Assembly (NCBI GenBank): GCA_947643165.1
Contig: CANRVB010000017.1
Location: 1-52,041 of the forward strand
From: an uncultured Porphyromonadaceae bacterium
GTDB taxonomy: Bacteria > Bacteroidota > Bacteroidia > Bacteroidales > Muribaculaceae
Reading direction: 5' to 3'
DNA length: 52,041 nucleotides
This document shows positions 43,185 to 51,569 of this stretch, piece after piece. Under the pieces are notes generated by a model that saw nothing but the letters and a program-made list of their open reading frames with translations, searched no databases and was not told the DNA's origin. Position 1 is the stretch's first letter. Every line of letters begins with the position of its first letter. Position numbers and translations under genes: made by a program.

Positions 43185-46022
43185 ATGCCAAAGAAACAAG
43201 TACAGACCGGCAGCAATCCGGAATATATACGCGTATCTCATGCCCGCGTAAATAATCTCAAGAACATAAGTGTAGACATACCGCGCAACAAGCTTATCAC
43301 AATAACCGGTGTAAGCGGCAGCGGTAAGTCATCGTTGGCGTTCGACACTCTTTATGCCGAAGGCCAACGACGGTATGTAGAGAGTCTGAGTGCCTATGCA
43401 CGTCAATTTATGGGGAAAATGGCAAAGCCGGAATGCGACATGATAAAAGGCATTCCGCCAGCCATAGCCATAGAACAACGTGTCAACACGCGTAATCCGC
43501 GCAGCACCGTAGGGACATCGACCGAGATATACGACTATCTGCGACTACTGTTCGGTCGCGTAGGCCGTACATATTCGCCTATAAGTGGTAATGAGGTAAA
43601 GAAGCATTCGGCCGATGACGTGACCGCCTTTGCGGCCACTCTTGAACCAGGAACGCGCATAGCTGTAACAGCACCGGTATGCCTGCCTGAGAAACGGCAG
43701 CTACGCACCCAGCTCGACATATATCTGCAGGAAGGATATTCGAGACTGATAGACCGGGATAACAATTTCGTTGACATATCCGAACTTGCAGCAATGGGCG
43801 ATGATTGTCCATTGACCGCAGATGGCTACCGGCTTCTGATAGACCGACTGGCTGCCGGAAGTTCGGACGATGAGATGAGCCGTCTTACCGATTCTGTAGA
43901 GACAGCCTTATTTGAAGGTAACGGTGAATGCAGCCTGCTTGTGTGGAATGCCGACAGGACAGTGTCAGTGCATGATTTCTCAACCCGATTTGAGGCCGAC
44001 GGTATGACCTTCACAGAACCGAGCGACCAGATGTTCAACTTCAACAATCCTTTCGGCGCATGTCCACGCTGCGAGGGATTTGGCCGGACAGTCGGCATAG
44101 ATGACCGACTTGTCGTTCCCGATCCATCCAAATCGGTCTATGAAGACGCTGTGGCCTGCTGGCGTGGCGAGAAAATGAGCGAATGGAAGCGCAGGTTCAT
44201 ATCAATTGCTTCAGGATTTGACTTCCCAATACATCGACCGTACTCTGATCTGACAAAAGCAGAGCGCGACATATTATGGCATGGCAAGGGAGCCTGGGAC
44301 GGCATAGATGCATTTTTCGGAATGCTTGAATCCGGTCAATATGCCAAGATACAATATAGAGTGATGCTGGCAAGATACCGCGGTAAAACGACGTGTCCGG
44401 TATGCGGAGGATCACGACTTCGCAAAGACGCTCTTTATGTTAAGGTCGGAGACAAGACTATAGCTGATCTGGTAAGTATGCCGGTAGATAAATTGGCATC
44501 GTTCTTCGATGACCTTCAGCTTGAAGGCAATGACCGCAAAATAGCCGAGCGGCTCCTTATCGAGATCAAATCAAGGCTACGTTTTCTTAAGGATGTAGGT
44601 CTCGGGTATCTTACACTTGACCGCTTGTCGAACACACTGTCGGGAGGCGAGAGTCAACGCATCAATCTGGCGACATCGCTCGGAAGCAGCCTTGTCGGTT
44701 CGATGTACATACTCGATGAACCGAGCATCGGTCTGCATTCACGCGACACCCAGCGGTTGATAGGAGTGTTGAGACGTCTGCAATCGATTGGAAATACTGT
44801 GATCGTGGTAGAACACGATGAGGAGATAATGAGAGCCAGCGATGAAATTATCGATGTTGGCCCATATGCCGGACACAACGGCGGAGAAATAATATATTGC
44901 GGGCCTGTTGAGGAATCATCCAAGCATCCGCAATCGCTCACATTGGCTTACCTTGACGGAACGCGATCGATAGATGTACCCAAAGTGCGTCGCAAATGGC
45001 GTGACTTCATCGAGGTGAAAGGTGCGCGTCAGAATAATCTCAAGAATATCGATGTGAAGTTTCCTCTTGGCGTAATGACTGTAGTGACAGGCGTGAGCGG
45101 AAGCGGTAAGTCAACGTTGGTAAAAGAGATACTCTACCGAGCGCTTGTACGCCATTTCGGTGATGCCGGAGATGCCCCGGGCCTATTCACTTCGCTCGAA
45201 GGTGACCTTCAGCGTATATGCGCCGTAGAGTTCGTCGATCAGAACCCCATAGGCAAATCATCGCGCAGCAATCCTGCCACCTACCTGAAAGCATACGATG
45301 AAATAAGGAAGCTATTCAGCGAACAGCAGGGTGCGAAGCAGATGGGCTTCACCCCGGGATATTTCTCATTTAACACTGATGGCGGACGCTGCGATGAGTG
45401 TAAGGGCGAAGGCACCATCACTATCGAGATGCAGTTTATGGCCGACATAACCATACCGTGCGAATCGTGCGGAGGCAAGCGGTTTAAGAAACCTGTACTC
45501 GACATACGCTATCGCGATAAAAACATCAGCGACATTTTGGACATGACAGTGTCCGAGGCTATCGATTTCTTTGGAGCAAGCGATGGTGCCACAGAACGGA
45601 AGATAACGAAACGGCTGCAACCTTTGGCCGATGTCGGATTGGGATACATCAAGTTAGGCCAAAGTTCATCCACCCTTAGTGGCGGCGAAAACCAACGTGT
45701 GAAGCTGGCTTATTTTCTGGCTATGGAAAGTCCGAAACCGACAATGTTCATATTTGATGAACCCACGACGGGACTCCATTTCCATGATATAGCCACACTG
45801 ATGGATTCGTTCAGGCGTCTGATAGAACATGGTCACACAGTACTCATAATAGAACATAATCTGGATGTGGTAAAGTGTGCCGACCATGTCATCGATATAG
45901 GTCCGGACGGTGGAGACAAAGGAGGTACAGTAGTTGCCACCGGCACTCCGGAGCAGATAGCAGCGTCTGGCAAAGGCCATACCGCACGATATCTTGAACA
46001 GAAGCTCAACGCAGGAACTTAG
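43185..46022 (+). CDS. uvrA: Excinuclease ABC subunit A
   Basis: 945 residues, full length. The damage-recognition ATPase of nucleotide excision repair has two ABC modules: [27 protein letters not shown] at the N-terminus and [15 protein letters not shown] near residue 640; signatures LSGGESQRI and LSGGENQRV; and zinc modules CPVCGGSRL and CDECKGEG...CESCGGKRF. Normal length for UvrA1. The last 17 nt overlap the 3-prime end of the opposite-strand patatin gene. Confidence 0.97.
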   Translation: MPKKQVQTGSNPEYIRVSHARVNNLKNISVDIPRNKLITITGVSGSGKSSLAFDTLYAEGQRRYVESLSAYARQFMGKMAKPECDMIKGIPPAIAIEQRVNTRNPRSTVGTSTEIYDYLRLLFGRVGRTYSPISGNEVKKHSADDVTAFAATLEPGTRIAVTAPVCLPEKRQLRTQLDIYLQEGYSRLIDRDNNFVDISELAAMGDDCPLTADGYRLLIDRLAAGSSDDEMSRLTDSVETALFEGNGECSLLVWNADRTVSVHDFSTRFEADGMTFTEPSDQMFNFNNPFGACPRCEGFGRTVGIDDRLVVPDPSKSVYEDAVACWRGEKMSEWKRRFISIASGFDFPIHRPYSDLTKAERDILWHGKGAWDGIDAFFGMLESGQYAKIQYRVMLARYRGKTTCPVCGGSRLRKDALYVKVGDKTIADLVSMPVDKLASFFDDLQLEGNDRKIAERLLIEIKSRLRFLKDVGLGYLTLDRLSNTLSGGESQRINLATSLGSSLVGSMYILDEPSIGLHSRDTQRLIGVLRRLQSIGNTVIVVEHDEEIMRASDEIIDVGPYAGHNGGEIIYCGPVEESSKHPQSLTLAYLDGTRSIDVPKVRRKWRDFIEVKGARQNNLKNIDVKFPLGVMTVVTGVSGSGKSTLVKEILYRALVRHFGDAGDAPGLFTSLEGDLQRICAVEFVDQNPIGKSSRSNPATYLKAYDEIRKLFSEQQGAKQMGFTPGYFSFNTDGGRCDECKGEGTITIEMQFMADITIPCESCGGKRFKKPVLDIRYRDKNISDILDMTVSEAIDFFGASDGATERKITKRLQPLADVGLGYIKLGQSSSTLSGGENQRVKLAYFLAMESPKPTMFIFDEPTTGLHFHDIATLMDSFRRLIEHGHTVLIIEHNLDVVKCADHVIDIGPDGGDKGGTVVATGTPEQIAASGKGHTARYLEQKLNAGT

Positions 46023-48354
46023 GCGCAAGTAAGAACACTCCGAAACTTATTCCGCAGTTCCAGTTATGGGCGGGTGTTGTCTGATAGTTACCATAAGCTG
46101 TGATCGAGGCGAAAGGAAGCGATACCACAAGAGCGGCTTCTCCGAAAAATTGCGGATTCGCAAACCATTTACCATAAATGGCCTTATAGTCGGCAGTCTG
46201 CTCAATGCGGCGTAACGGCATGAATCCATAGAAATTGCCTCGTAGTTGAACATATTGGCTGATTTTCCATACCGGCACAATACCCGGGGCTATCCAGGAA
46301 TTGGCACGAAAACCGGCATTGAACGAATTATAGCTTGATGGTGTAGGCAGAAATGCCGGAGCATCGACGATAGCGGCTGCATAGTTTGATATGAGCTTGC
46401 GCGTTGACAACAATGCGTTCATCTCAGCTCCTATTACCAGATGACGGCCTATCGGCCAATATCCCCTTGCCTGCAACTCAAGTTGCAGGAACGCAGGATG
46501 AATATTTTCCGGTGAGATCAGCGTTTTGTCGGACGGACGGTAGCTATAATTGCCATACACGCCAAACGCACTTGCCTTGAGGAATGATCCAGAAGTAGGA
46601 TAAGACTGTTCGTTCAACGTATTATGTTCATAGCGGAGTACTATTTCTCCATAATCTCTGACTGTGCAGTCGCGCATACGCTTATCCACACCAGGTGCAG
46701 TGGTTTGATAATAGTAGTCGGTGAGATGTCCGTAGCCGGCCGACAGCGATGCTATACCACGGCGTCCGGCAGCTATGCCATAACCGCCCCGGACAAACAA
46801 TTCGGAGTTGTTCACATATGACGGCTCATCGGAAAAAAACACTTCATCGGACTCATGAAACTTTTGACGCGATATTACGGTCTCAAGGTTGATGAATGAT
46901 GGCTCTTTAGTGAGCATGGTGAATTTCAGGTTGCCGGACGCAGCCAGATAGCTTTGGCCTACCCACGCATTGAGCGATGCATCGAGCGCATTGAAATTGA
47001 GAGCATTGTACCCACCCGAAAAGAATAACATGCTCGAGGTGGATGATGATATATAGCCACCGACTCCCAGGCGATAACCATTTTTCACAGTAGCCTGCAG
47101 ACGAAGAGTAAACAGACTGTCACCAGGCTCCCGGACTGCCTGCGGCACAAGATTTTGCAACTGTCCGGGAGTGATAGCCCGGTAGTAGCTGTCGCGTGCA
47201 CGGTCTATTCCGAAAGTATCGGGCGAATCATAGGTGAACAGATATTTCAGATATTCGTTCTGAGCATTGGATCCACCGCTGACTGTAACCGAGTCAAATC
47301 TTACGTAGGGAGAATTATCTTTAAACACCTGGCGGCGAAGAGTGCGTGCTTCGGGTGATATACGTGAGGTGACACGTCCACTTATCGAATCCATGAGTTC
47401 CATTGCCTTTGAATATCCTTTGGCATATATATCTTTTGCTTTGGTAAAGTCAAGCAGACTGAATTCGGAGAGGTCAATGTGGATCTTTATACCCTCTTCG
47501 GCCGGAAGAGAATAATTATTGTTCTGGATTATCATGTCCTCAAGCTGCTGGATCACGTCGTTTGCCTTAGGCTTTGTGTCAGCATTGCTGACATCAACAC
47601 CTATCATGATATCTGGAGCAAAATCGCTCTTCATGACACCGACCGGGAAATTATCGTATATTCCACCATCATACATCAGCGTACCGTCCATCTCTATGGG
47701 ACGAAACACAAGCGGAAAAGTCATGGATGCCCTTATGGCATCACCGAGCGATCCGCTCCTGCACACTACCTTATGCTTTGCATACACATCAGAAGTGACA
47801 CATCTGAATGGCACGAACAGATTATCAAAATCACCGTCGCATTGAGCTGTATACCCACTAAACAGCGACATGAAAGCAAAATTCATGGGAAGCGGATTAA
47901 TGAAACTTGATGGCAGAATGGATCCAGACTTCTCCTTTGATCCACCAAGCACTACATTTGCAAACGCCGGCGTAGCGGCTGGCTCTGCATAATAATAGGT
48001 GAGCGATTTGTCGATGACACCCGTCGACCAGTGGGCAAAGCCATCGCTACCGATCAGCTCCATCATCTCGTCGGTGGTGTAACCGGCGGCATACAAGCCT
48101 CCGACCACCGCCCCCATAGAAGTACCAGCTATGTAGTCAATCGGTATATTATGCTCTTCCAAGGCTTTTATGACACCGATGTGGGCTATACCTTTTGCAC
48201 CGCCGCCACTCAGCACCAAGCCCACAGATTGAGGCTTAGCAGAGTGTAACCCAGAGACGGGAATAGATGATACCTTGACAGAATCGCGGCCTGTTGATGC
48301 CAAAACTATCAAGGCAAATGCCATAAAAATTGCAGTTAGTTGTAAACGCTTCAT
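46006..48354 (-). CDS. Patatin-like phospholipase with outer-membrane beta-barrel
   Basis: 782 residues from ATG 48354, giving a signal peptide (MKRLQLTAIFMAFALIVLAS). The patatin domain (about 45-300) has the oxyanion loop GGGAKGIAHIGV, nucleophile elbow GTSMG and catalytic Asp in MYDGGIYDNFPVGV. A POTRA-like region (about 345-420) precedes a C-terminal barrel (about 420-782) of the BamA/TamA superfamily. This is the PlpD-type fused autotransporter plan, so the lipase is probably displayed or released at the cell surface. An IUPAC-clean hydrophobic substrate cannot be named. Its stop lies within uvrA. Confidence 0.9.
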   Translation of the reverse strand: MKRLQLTAIFMAFALIVLASTGRDSVKVSSIPVSGLHSAKPQSVGLVLSGGGAKGIAHIGVIKALEEHNIPIDYIAGTSMGAVVGGLYAAGYTTDEMMELIGSDGFAHWSTGVIDKSLTYYYAEPAATPAFANVVLGGSKEKSGSILPSSFINPLPMNFAFMSLFSGYTAQCDGDFDNLFVPFRCVTSDVYAKHKVVCRSGSLGDAIRASMTFPLVFRPIEMDGTLMYDGGIYDNFPVGVMKSDFAPDIMIGVDVSNADTKPKANDVIQQLEDMIIQNNNYSLPAEEGIKIHIDLSEFSLLDFTKAKDIYAKGYSKAMELMDSISGRVTSRISPEARTLRRQVFKDNSPYVRFDSVTVSGGSNAQNEYLKYLFTYDSPDTFGIDRARDSYYRAITPGQLQNLVPQAVREPGDSLFTLRLQATVKNGYRLGVGGYISSSTSSMLFFSGGYNALNFNALDASLNAWVGQSYLAASGNLKFTMLTKEPSFINLETVISRQKFHESDEVFFSDEPSYVNNSELFVRGGYGIAAGRRGIASLSAGYGHLTDYYYQTTAPGVDKRMRDCTVRDYGEIVLRYEHNTLNEQSYPTSGSFLKASAFGVYGNYSYRPSDKTLISPENIHPAFLQLELQARGYWPIGRHLVIGAEMNALLSTRKLISNYAAAIVDAPAFLPTPSSYNSFNAGFRANSWIAPGIVPVWKISQYVQLRGNFYGFMPLRRIEQTADYKAIYGKWFANPQFFGEAALVVSLPFASITAYGNYQTTPAHNWNCGISFGVFLLAPKFLR

Positions 48355-48361
48355 AAAAAAA

Positions 48362-48375
48362 TGCAATGTATTGCA
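48362..48375. promoter_or_regulatory. Palindromic TGCAAT/ATTGCA site in the patatin-lrp divergent region
   Basis: tgcaat-gt-attgca is a near-perfect palindrome 7 bp upstream of the patatin ATG. TTGCAAC recurs at 48371-48377 and 48412-48418. It is a plausible operator for the neighbouring Lrp-type regulator (inference). Confidence 0.4.
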
Positions 48376-48396
48376 ACGAGGATTGCGTGATACCGA

Positions 48397-48404
48397 CAAA
48401 TTTA
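48397..48404 (-). promoter_or_regulatory. -7 promoter element of the patatin gene
   Basis: TAAATTTG on the - strand, exact consensus, 2 nt away from the divergent lrp -7 box. Confidence 0.55.
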
Positions 48405-48406
48405 GT

Positions 48407-48414
48407 TAATTTTG
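48407..48414 (+). promoter_or_regulatory. -7 promoter element of the lrp-kinase operon
   Basis: TAATTTTG, exact consensus; start near 48418 and a leader of about 25 nt. Confidence 0.6.
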
Positions 48415-48442
48415 CAACAATAAGAACAATCTCAAACCGTCT

Positions 48443-48934
48443 ATGTCACGACTACAACTTGATACTCTTGATTGCCGCATTCTAAGAATGCTTGCCGCAA
48501 ACTCTCGTGTACCTTTTCTCGAAATAGCCCGCGAATGTGGTGTGAGCGGTGCCGCCATACACCAGCGCATTCAAAAATTATATGCCCTCGGAGCAATCCG
48601 TGGTTTCCAGACACTGATCAACCCCGAGACTCTTGGATACGATACCTGCGCATATGTCGGTTTTTATCTGAATAACCCTAATGATACAGATATTGTTTCG
48701 GAAAAGCTGCGCGAAATACCGGAGGTAGTAGAATGCCACTACACTACCGGTCGCCATGACCTTCTGATAAAGATTTATGCCCGCAATAACGCCCATCTGC
48801 TTGATATAATCCACGACAAAATATCACCAATAGGAGCCGGCCGCACGGAGACCCTCATCTCGTTCAAAGAAGACTTCTCTCGCCAGATTCCAATATCGGA
48901 TATAGCATTCTCGCGGTCAAAGTCGAACGAATGA
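48443..48934 (+). CDS. Lrp/AsnC family transcriptional regulator
   Basis: 163 residues. N-terminal winged helix-turn-helix (LDTLDCRILRMLAANSRVPF, then ARECGVSGAAIHQRIQKL) and C-terminal RAM ligand-binding domain (about 70-150: AYVGFYLNNP, VVECHYTTGRHDLLIKIYAR). Such proteins form octamers and sense amino acids or other small molecules. Its stop overlaps the start of the downstream kinase by 4 nt, and it is divergent from the patatin gene, the likely regulated neighbours. Confidence 0.93.
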   Translation: MSRLQLDTLDCRILRMLAANSRVPFLEIARECGVSGAAIHQRIQKLYALGAIRGFQTLINPETLGYDTCAYVGFYLNNPNDTDIVSEKLREIPEVVECHYTTGRHDLLIKIYARNNAHLLDIIHDKISPIGAGRTETLISFKEDFSRQIPISDIAFSRSKSNE

Positions 48935-49764
48935 CAGTATACGCAGATTGCGGTGCCACAAAGAGCCGCTGGATAGCACGTACCGGTGAACGTTGGTATA
49001 CTGTCACAGCACCTGCCATAAACGGCGCCACAATGACAGTAGAACAAATATCCAAAGCTGTCAAAGAAGCTTCAGATCTTCTGCCTGACATTGAAAATGG
49101 CTCGTTTGAGATTTACGCAGCCGGCGCAATCGGTGCCGGTAAGACACGTATCCTTGATGCCATCAGATCTACATTTGGCGAAAATGTATCTGTTGAAGTA
49201 GACAGCGATATGGTACTCGCAGCAAAAGCTACACTCGGACAAAAAAGCGGCATAGCATGCATACTCGGAACTGGCTCGAACACTTGCGTATGGAACGGTG
49301 ACGGCATAACACACAAAGTGCCATCGCTTGGCTACATCCTCGGAGATGAAGGATCAGGAGCATCACTGGGGCGCCGTTTTATTTCTGATTACCTGAAAGG
49401 CCAATTCCAGCCGACTCTGAATGAGCATATCAGAAACGAGTTTCCGCAACTGACCGTAGAATATGTAATAGAACAGGTTTACCGCACACCCGGGCCAAAC
49501 AGTTATCTGGCCGGATTCGTACCGTTTATTGCCCGAAATATCGATGCATACACAGAATTGTCCATACTTGTCGACGATGAGCTGATGAGACTGTTCACAC
49601 GAAATATTCTTATGTACAAACCTGAACCCGCTAGTCTGGTAGGATTTGCCGGCGGAGTTGCAGCTACGTTTTCCGACCGCATCAGAACATTATGCCATGA
49701 CAAGGGTCTGATTGTAGAATCAATTGTCAACGATCCTCTTTCAGCATTGGCAAAAATGGAGTAA
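48931..49764 (+). CDS. BadF/BadG-type ATPase, putative N-acetylglucosamine kinase
   Basis: 277 residues. Actin-like ATPase (ASKHA) fold: phosphate-1 loop DCGATKSRW at the N-terminus, phosphate-2 loop ILGTGSNTCVW (about 110-120), followed by GYILGDEGSGASLGRRF and adenosine motif VGFAGGVAATF. The family covers amino-sugar kinases and activators of CoA dehydratases; the absence of cysteine clusters argues for a sugar kinase. The ATGA overlap with the Lrp gene implies translational coupling. GlcNAc could come from mucin or peptidoglycan; the GH89 gene is 27 kb away. Confidence 0.85.
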   Translation: MTVYADCGATKSRWIARTGERWYTVTAPAINGATMTVEQISKAVKEASDLLPDIENGSFEIYAAGAIGAGKTRILDAIRSTFGENVSVEVDSDMVLAAKATLGQKSGIACILGTGSNTCVWNGDGITHKVPSLGYILGDEGSGASLGRRFISDYLKGQFQPTLNEHIRNEFPQLTVEYVIEQVYRTPGPNSYLAGFVPFIARNIDAYTELSILVDDELMRLFTRNILMYKPEPASLVGFAGGVAATFSDRIRTLCHDKGLIVESIVNDPLSALAKME

Positions 49765-49829
49765 TATACTTGTATTCCGGCCAACGAGCATAAAAAAACG
49801 TTCTAAATCATGTGTGATGCCGTTTTTAA

Positions 49830-49861
49830 TTTGCTCCAGCCATGCATTTTTTCTAATTTTG
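49830..49861 (+). promoter_or_regulatory. -33/-7 promoter of the LysE-CBM9 pair
   Basis: TTTG (49830-49833) and TAATTTTG (49854-49861) with 20 nt between. The -7 box ends 7 nt before the ATG at 49869, so the mRNA is nearly leaderless. Confidence 0.7.
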
Positions 49862-49868
49862 TCGGTTG

Positions 49869-50519
49869 ATGGAAACAATAGTCCAAATAATAGTCTGCGG
49901 TCTGATGATCGGAGTTCTCATTTCGGCACCGATGGGGCCGATCGGAGTGCTTGTCATACAGCGTACACTCAACAAAGGACGCCGTGAAGGCCTGTGCACC
50001 GGTCTTGGAGCCAGTCTGTCGGATATAATATACTGTCTGCTCACAGGCTTCGGACTATCGTTTGTTACTGATTTTATAAACGACAACCAAACACTGTTGC
50101 AGCTGATTGGTTCCGGAGTGCTGATAGTCTATGGCATATACCTGTTCCGCAACAACCCCACCCGCCGCATAGCAGCGCCGCACGTCAGGGTAAGAGCCAA
50201 GACAACGGATTGGCGTGACTTCGTGACAGGATTTCTGCTCACTTTCAGCAATCCACTGATACTGTTTTTCATAATAGGACTCTTCACAAGGTTCAACTTC
50301 CTCGATCTGCCATTATGGCCGATACACCATATCATAGGCTATACATGCATAGCAGTAGGAGCCGTGACATGGTGGTTCTTTGTGACATATATCATAAATA
50401 AATTGCGTAGTCGTTTCACTCTCGACACCATGCGTAAGATCAACCGTGTCATAGCTATTATAATCCTGCTGATGGCAACTGTCGGATTGATCTCTTCGGT
50501 ACACGCAATCATTCAATAA
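49869..50519 (+). CDS. LysE/RhtB family amino-acid exporter
   Basis: 216 residues from ATG 49869 (a TTG at 49866 is also in frame). Six membrane helices are apparent. The family motif APMGPIGVLVIQRTLNKGRREG lies at about 20-40, and SNPLILFFIIGLF in the second half. LysE-type proteins export amino acids such as lysine, homoserine or threonine; substrate unknown. A nearby Lrp regulator is the classic partner of such exporters, although the kinase gene lies between. The CBM9-like gene follows after 18 nt. Confidence 0.9.
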   Translation: METIVQIIVCGLMIGVLISAPMGPIGVLVIQRTLNKGRREGLCTGLGASLSDIIYCLLTGFGLSFVTDFINDNQTLLQLIGSGVLIVYGIYLFRNNPTRRIAAPHVRVRAKTTDWRDFVTGFLLTFSNPLILFFIIGLFTRFNFLDLPLWPIHHIIGYTCIAVGAVTWWFFVTYIINKLRSRFTLDTMRKINRVIAIIILLMATVGLISSVHAIIQ

Positions 50520-50537
50520 ACCCTGACATCAACATCC

Positions 50538-51206
50538 ATGACTACATCAAACAATCAAAGCCTTTCAGTGCCATACGTTGAGGCTCTGAACGGATGCAAG
50601 ACAGTAGCCGATGCTACAGCTATCCTCGAATCGGAAGGCGTACGAGTTACTGTAGACTGCCTTAACTGGCCAAAAGAGTACCCTTATCATCCTCTTACAG
50701 TCGCCTCACTGGCCCATAACGGCGAGCGTCTCTTCATAGAGTTTTTTGTGCGTTGCAACTATCTGCGTGCCGTAAACACCGAAAACAATTCGGCCGTGTA
50801 TCAGGACTCATGCGTTGAATTTTTTCTTGCGCCCCATGGCCGCACGCCATATGTAAACTTCGAATTCAACTGTATCGGTACACTCAATGCCGCCCGCAGG
50901 ATGGATCGTCACACAGCTACCCCACTCTCCGATGAAGAACTTGATAAGGTGGAGCGCTATGCATCGTGCGGTAAACGTCCATTCCAGGAACTTGAAGGAT
51001 TGTTCTCCTGGAGCCTCACAGCTTCCATTCCTCTGAGTCTGCTTAATCTGAAATGGGAAGGCAAAGCTATCGAACTTATGGGTAACATCTATAAGTGCGC
51101 TGACCTGACATCCCATCCCCATTACTTAAGTTGGGCACCTATCGACACCCCGGCTCCTGATTTTCATCGCCCGGAGTTTTTCCGACCGATCATACTTGAG
51201 CCTTGA
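50538..51206 (+). CDS. Carbohydrate-binding family 9-like domain protein
   Basis: 222 residues, no signal peptide. The fold is a single beta-sandwich of the CBM9-like family seen in many Bacteroidetes: RLFIEFFVRCNYLRAV, YQDSCVEFFLAP, YVNFEFNCIGTLNAARR and a C-terminal RPEFFRPIILEP. Isolated cytoplasmic copies have no established role. Possible carbohydrate or heme-like ligand binding is conjecture. Cotranscribed with the LysE gene. Confidence 0.85.
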   Translation: MTTSNNQSLSVPYVEALNGCKTVADATAILESEGVRVTVDCLNWPKEYPYHPLTVASLAHNGERLFIEFFVRCNYLRAVNTENNSAVYQDSCVEFFLAPHGRTPYVNFEFNCIGTLNAARRMDRHTATPLSDEELDKVERYASCGKRPFQELEGLFSWSLTASIPLSLLNLKWEGKAIELMGNIYKCADLTSHPHYLSWAPIDTPAPDFHRPEFFRPIILEP

Positions 51207-51243
51207 TAATCAGAGTTTTGCCAAGCTCAATTATTTCCAATGT

Positions 51244-51305
51244 AATTTTTTTTAAAAAAAATTGCCGAAAAATTTGGATCGTAACACAAAAAAGTACTAA
51301 CTTTG
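51244..51305 (+). promoter_or_regulatory. Promoter of tRNA-Glu with upstream A/T tract
   Basis: TTTG (51273-51276) and TAACTTTG (51298-51305), 21 nt apart. Immediately upstream is a T8A8 tract inside a 20-bp palindrome (51244-51263), resembling an UP element that would boost tRNA transcription. Start near 51309. Confidence 0.7.
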
Positions 51306-51355
51306 CAGTGTCAAAATGAGAGAGCAAGCGAGTTCTCAACTAAAAATGACGAAAG

Positions 51356-51428
51356 GGCGATTTAGTGTAGTGGCCTAGCACGCCACCCTCTCAAGGTGGA
51401 GACTCGGGTTCGATTCCCGAATTCGCTA
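51356..51428 (+). tRNA. tRNA-Glu(CTC)
   Basis: A 73-nt cloverleaf without encoded CCA. Anticodon stem CCACC/GGTGG encloses loop CTCTCAA, anticodon CTC, which reads GAG. The D-arm (GTG/CAC, loop with GG), a 4-nt variable loop and T-arm (TCGGG TTCGATT CCCGA) fit bacterial tRNA-Glu. The acceptor stem GGCGATT/ATTCGCT has a G1-U72 wobble and a T6-T67 mismatch; shifting the start does not fix it. Confidence 0.9.
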
Positions 51429-51442
51429 CTCACCCTTTCCAA

Positions 51443-51481
51443 AAGCGAAACGGATCGTAGAACATACGGTCCGTTTTGCTT
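51443..51481 (+). terminator. Terminator after tRNA-Glu
   Basis: 17-bp stem (51443-51459 with 51465-51481, two G-U pairs, core aaacgga / tccgttt) and a 5-nt loop, followed by gtttatagttt. Confidence 0.8.
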
Positions 51482-51518
51482 GTTTATAGTTTAGTATAGT
51501 TTTTATAAATATTTTCAC

Positions 51519-51526
51519 TATATTTG
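51519..51526 (+). promoter_or_regulatory. -7 promoter element of the aquaporin gene
   Basis: TATATTTG, exact consensus; start near 51530 gives a 40-nt leader. Confidence 0.6.
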
Positions 51527-51569
51527 CCCACAAATCAACTATAAACAAACCCAAACAAACTGATTCGAC

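Noticed and set aside
46682-46690. Another perfect TTATCCACA DnaA box
   Set aside because: It lies inside the patatin coding sequence with no neighbouring boxes; about 0.4 chance occurrences are expected in the window.
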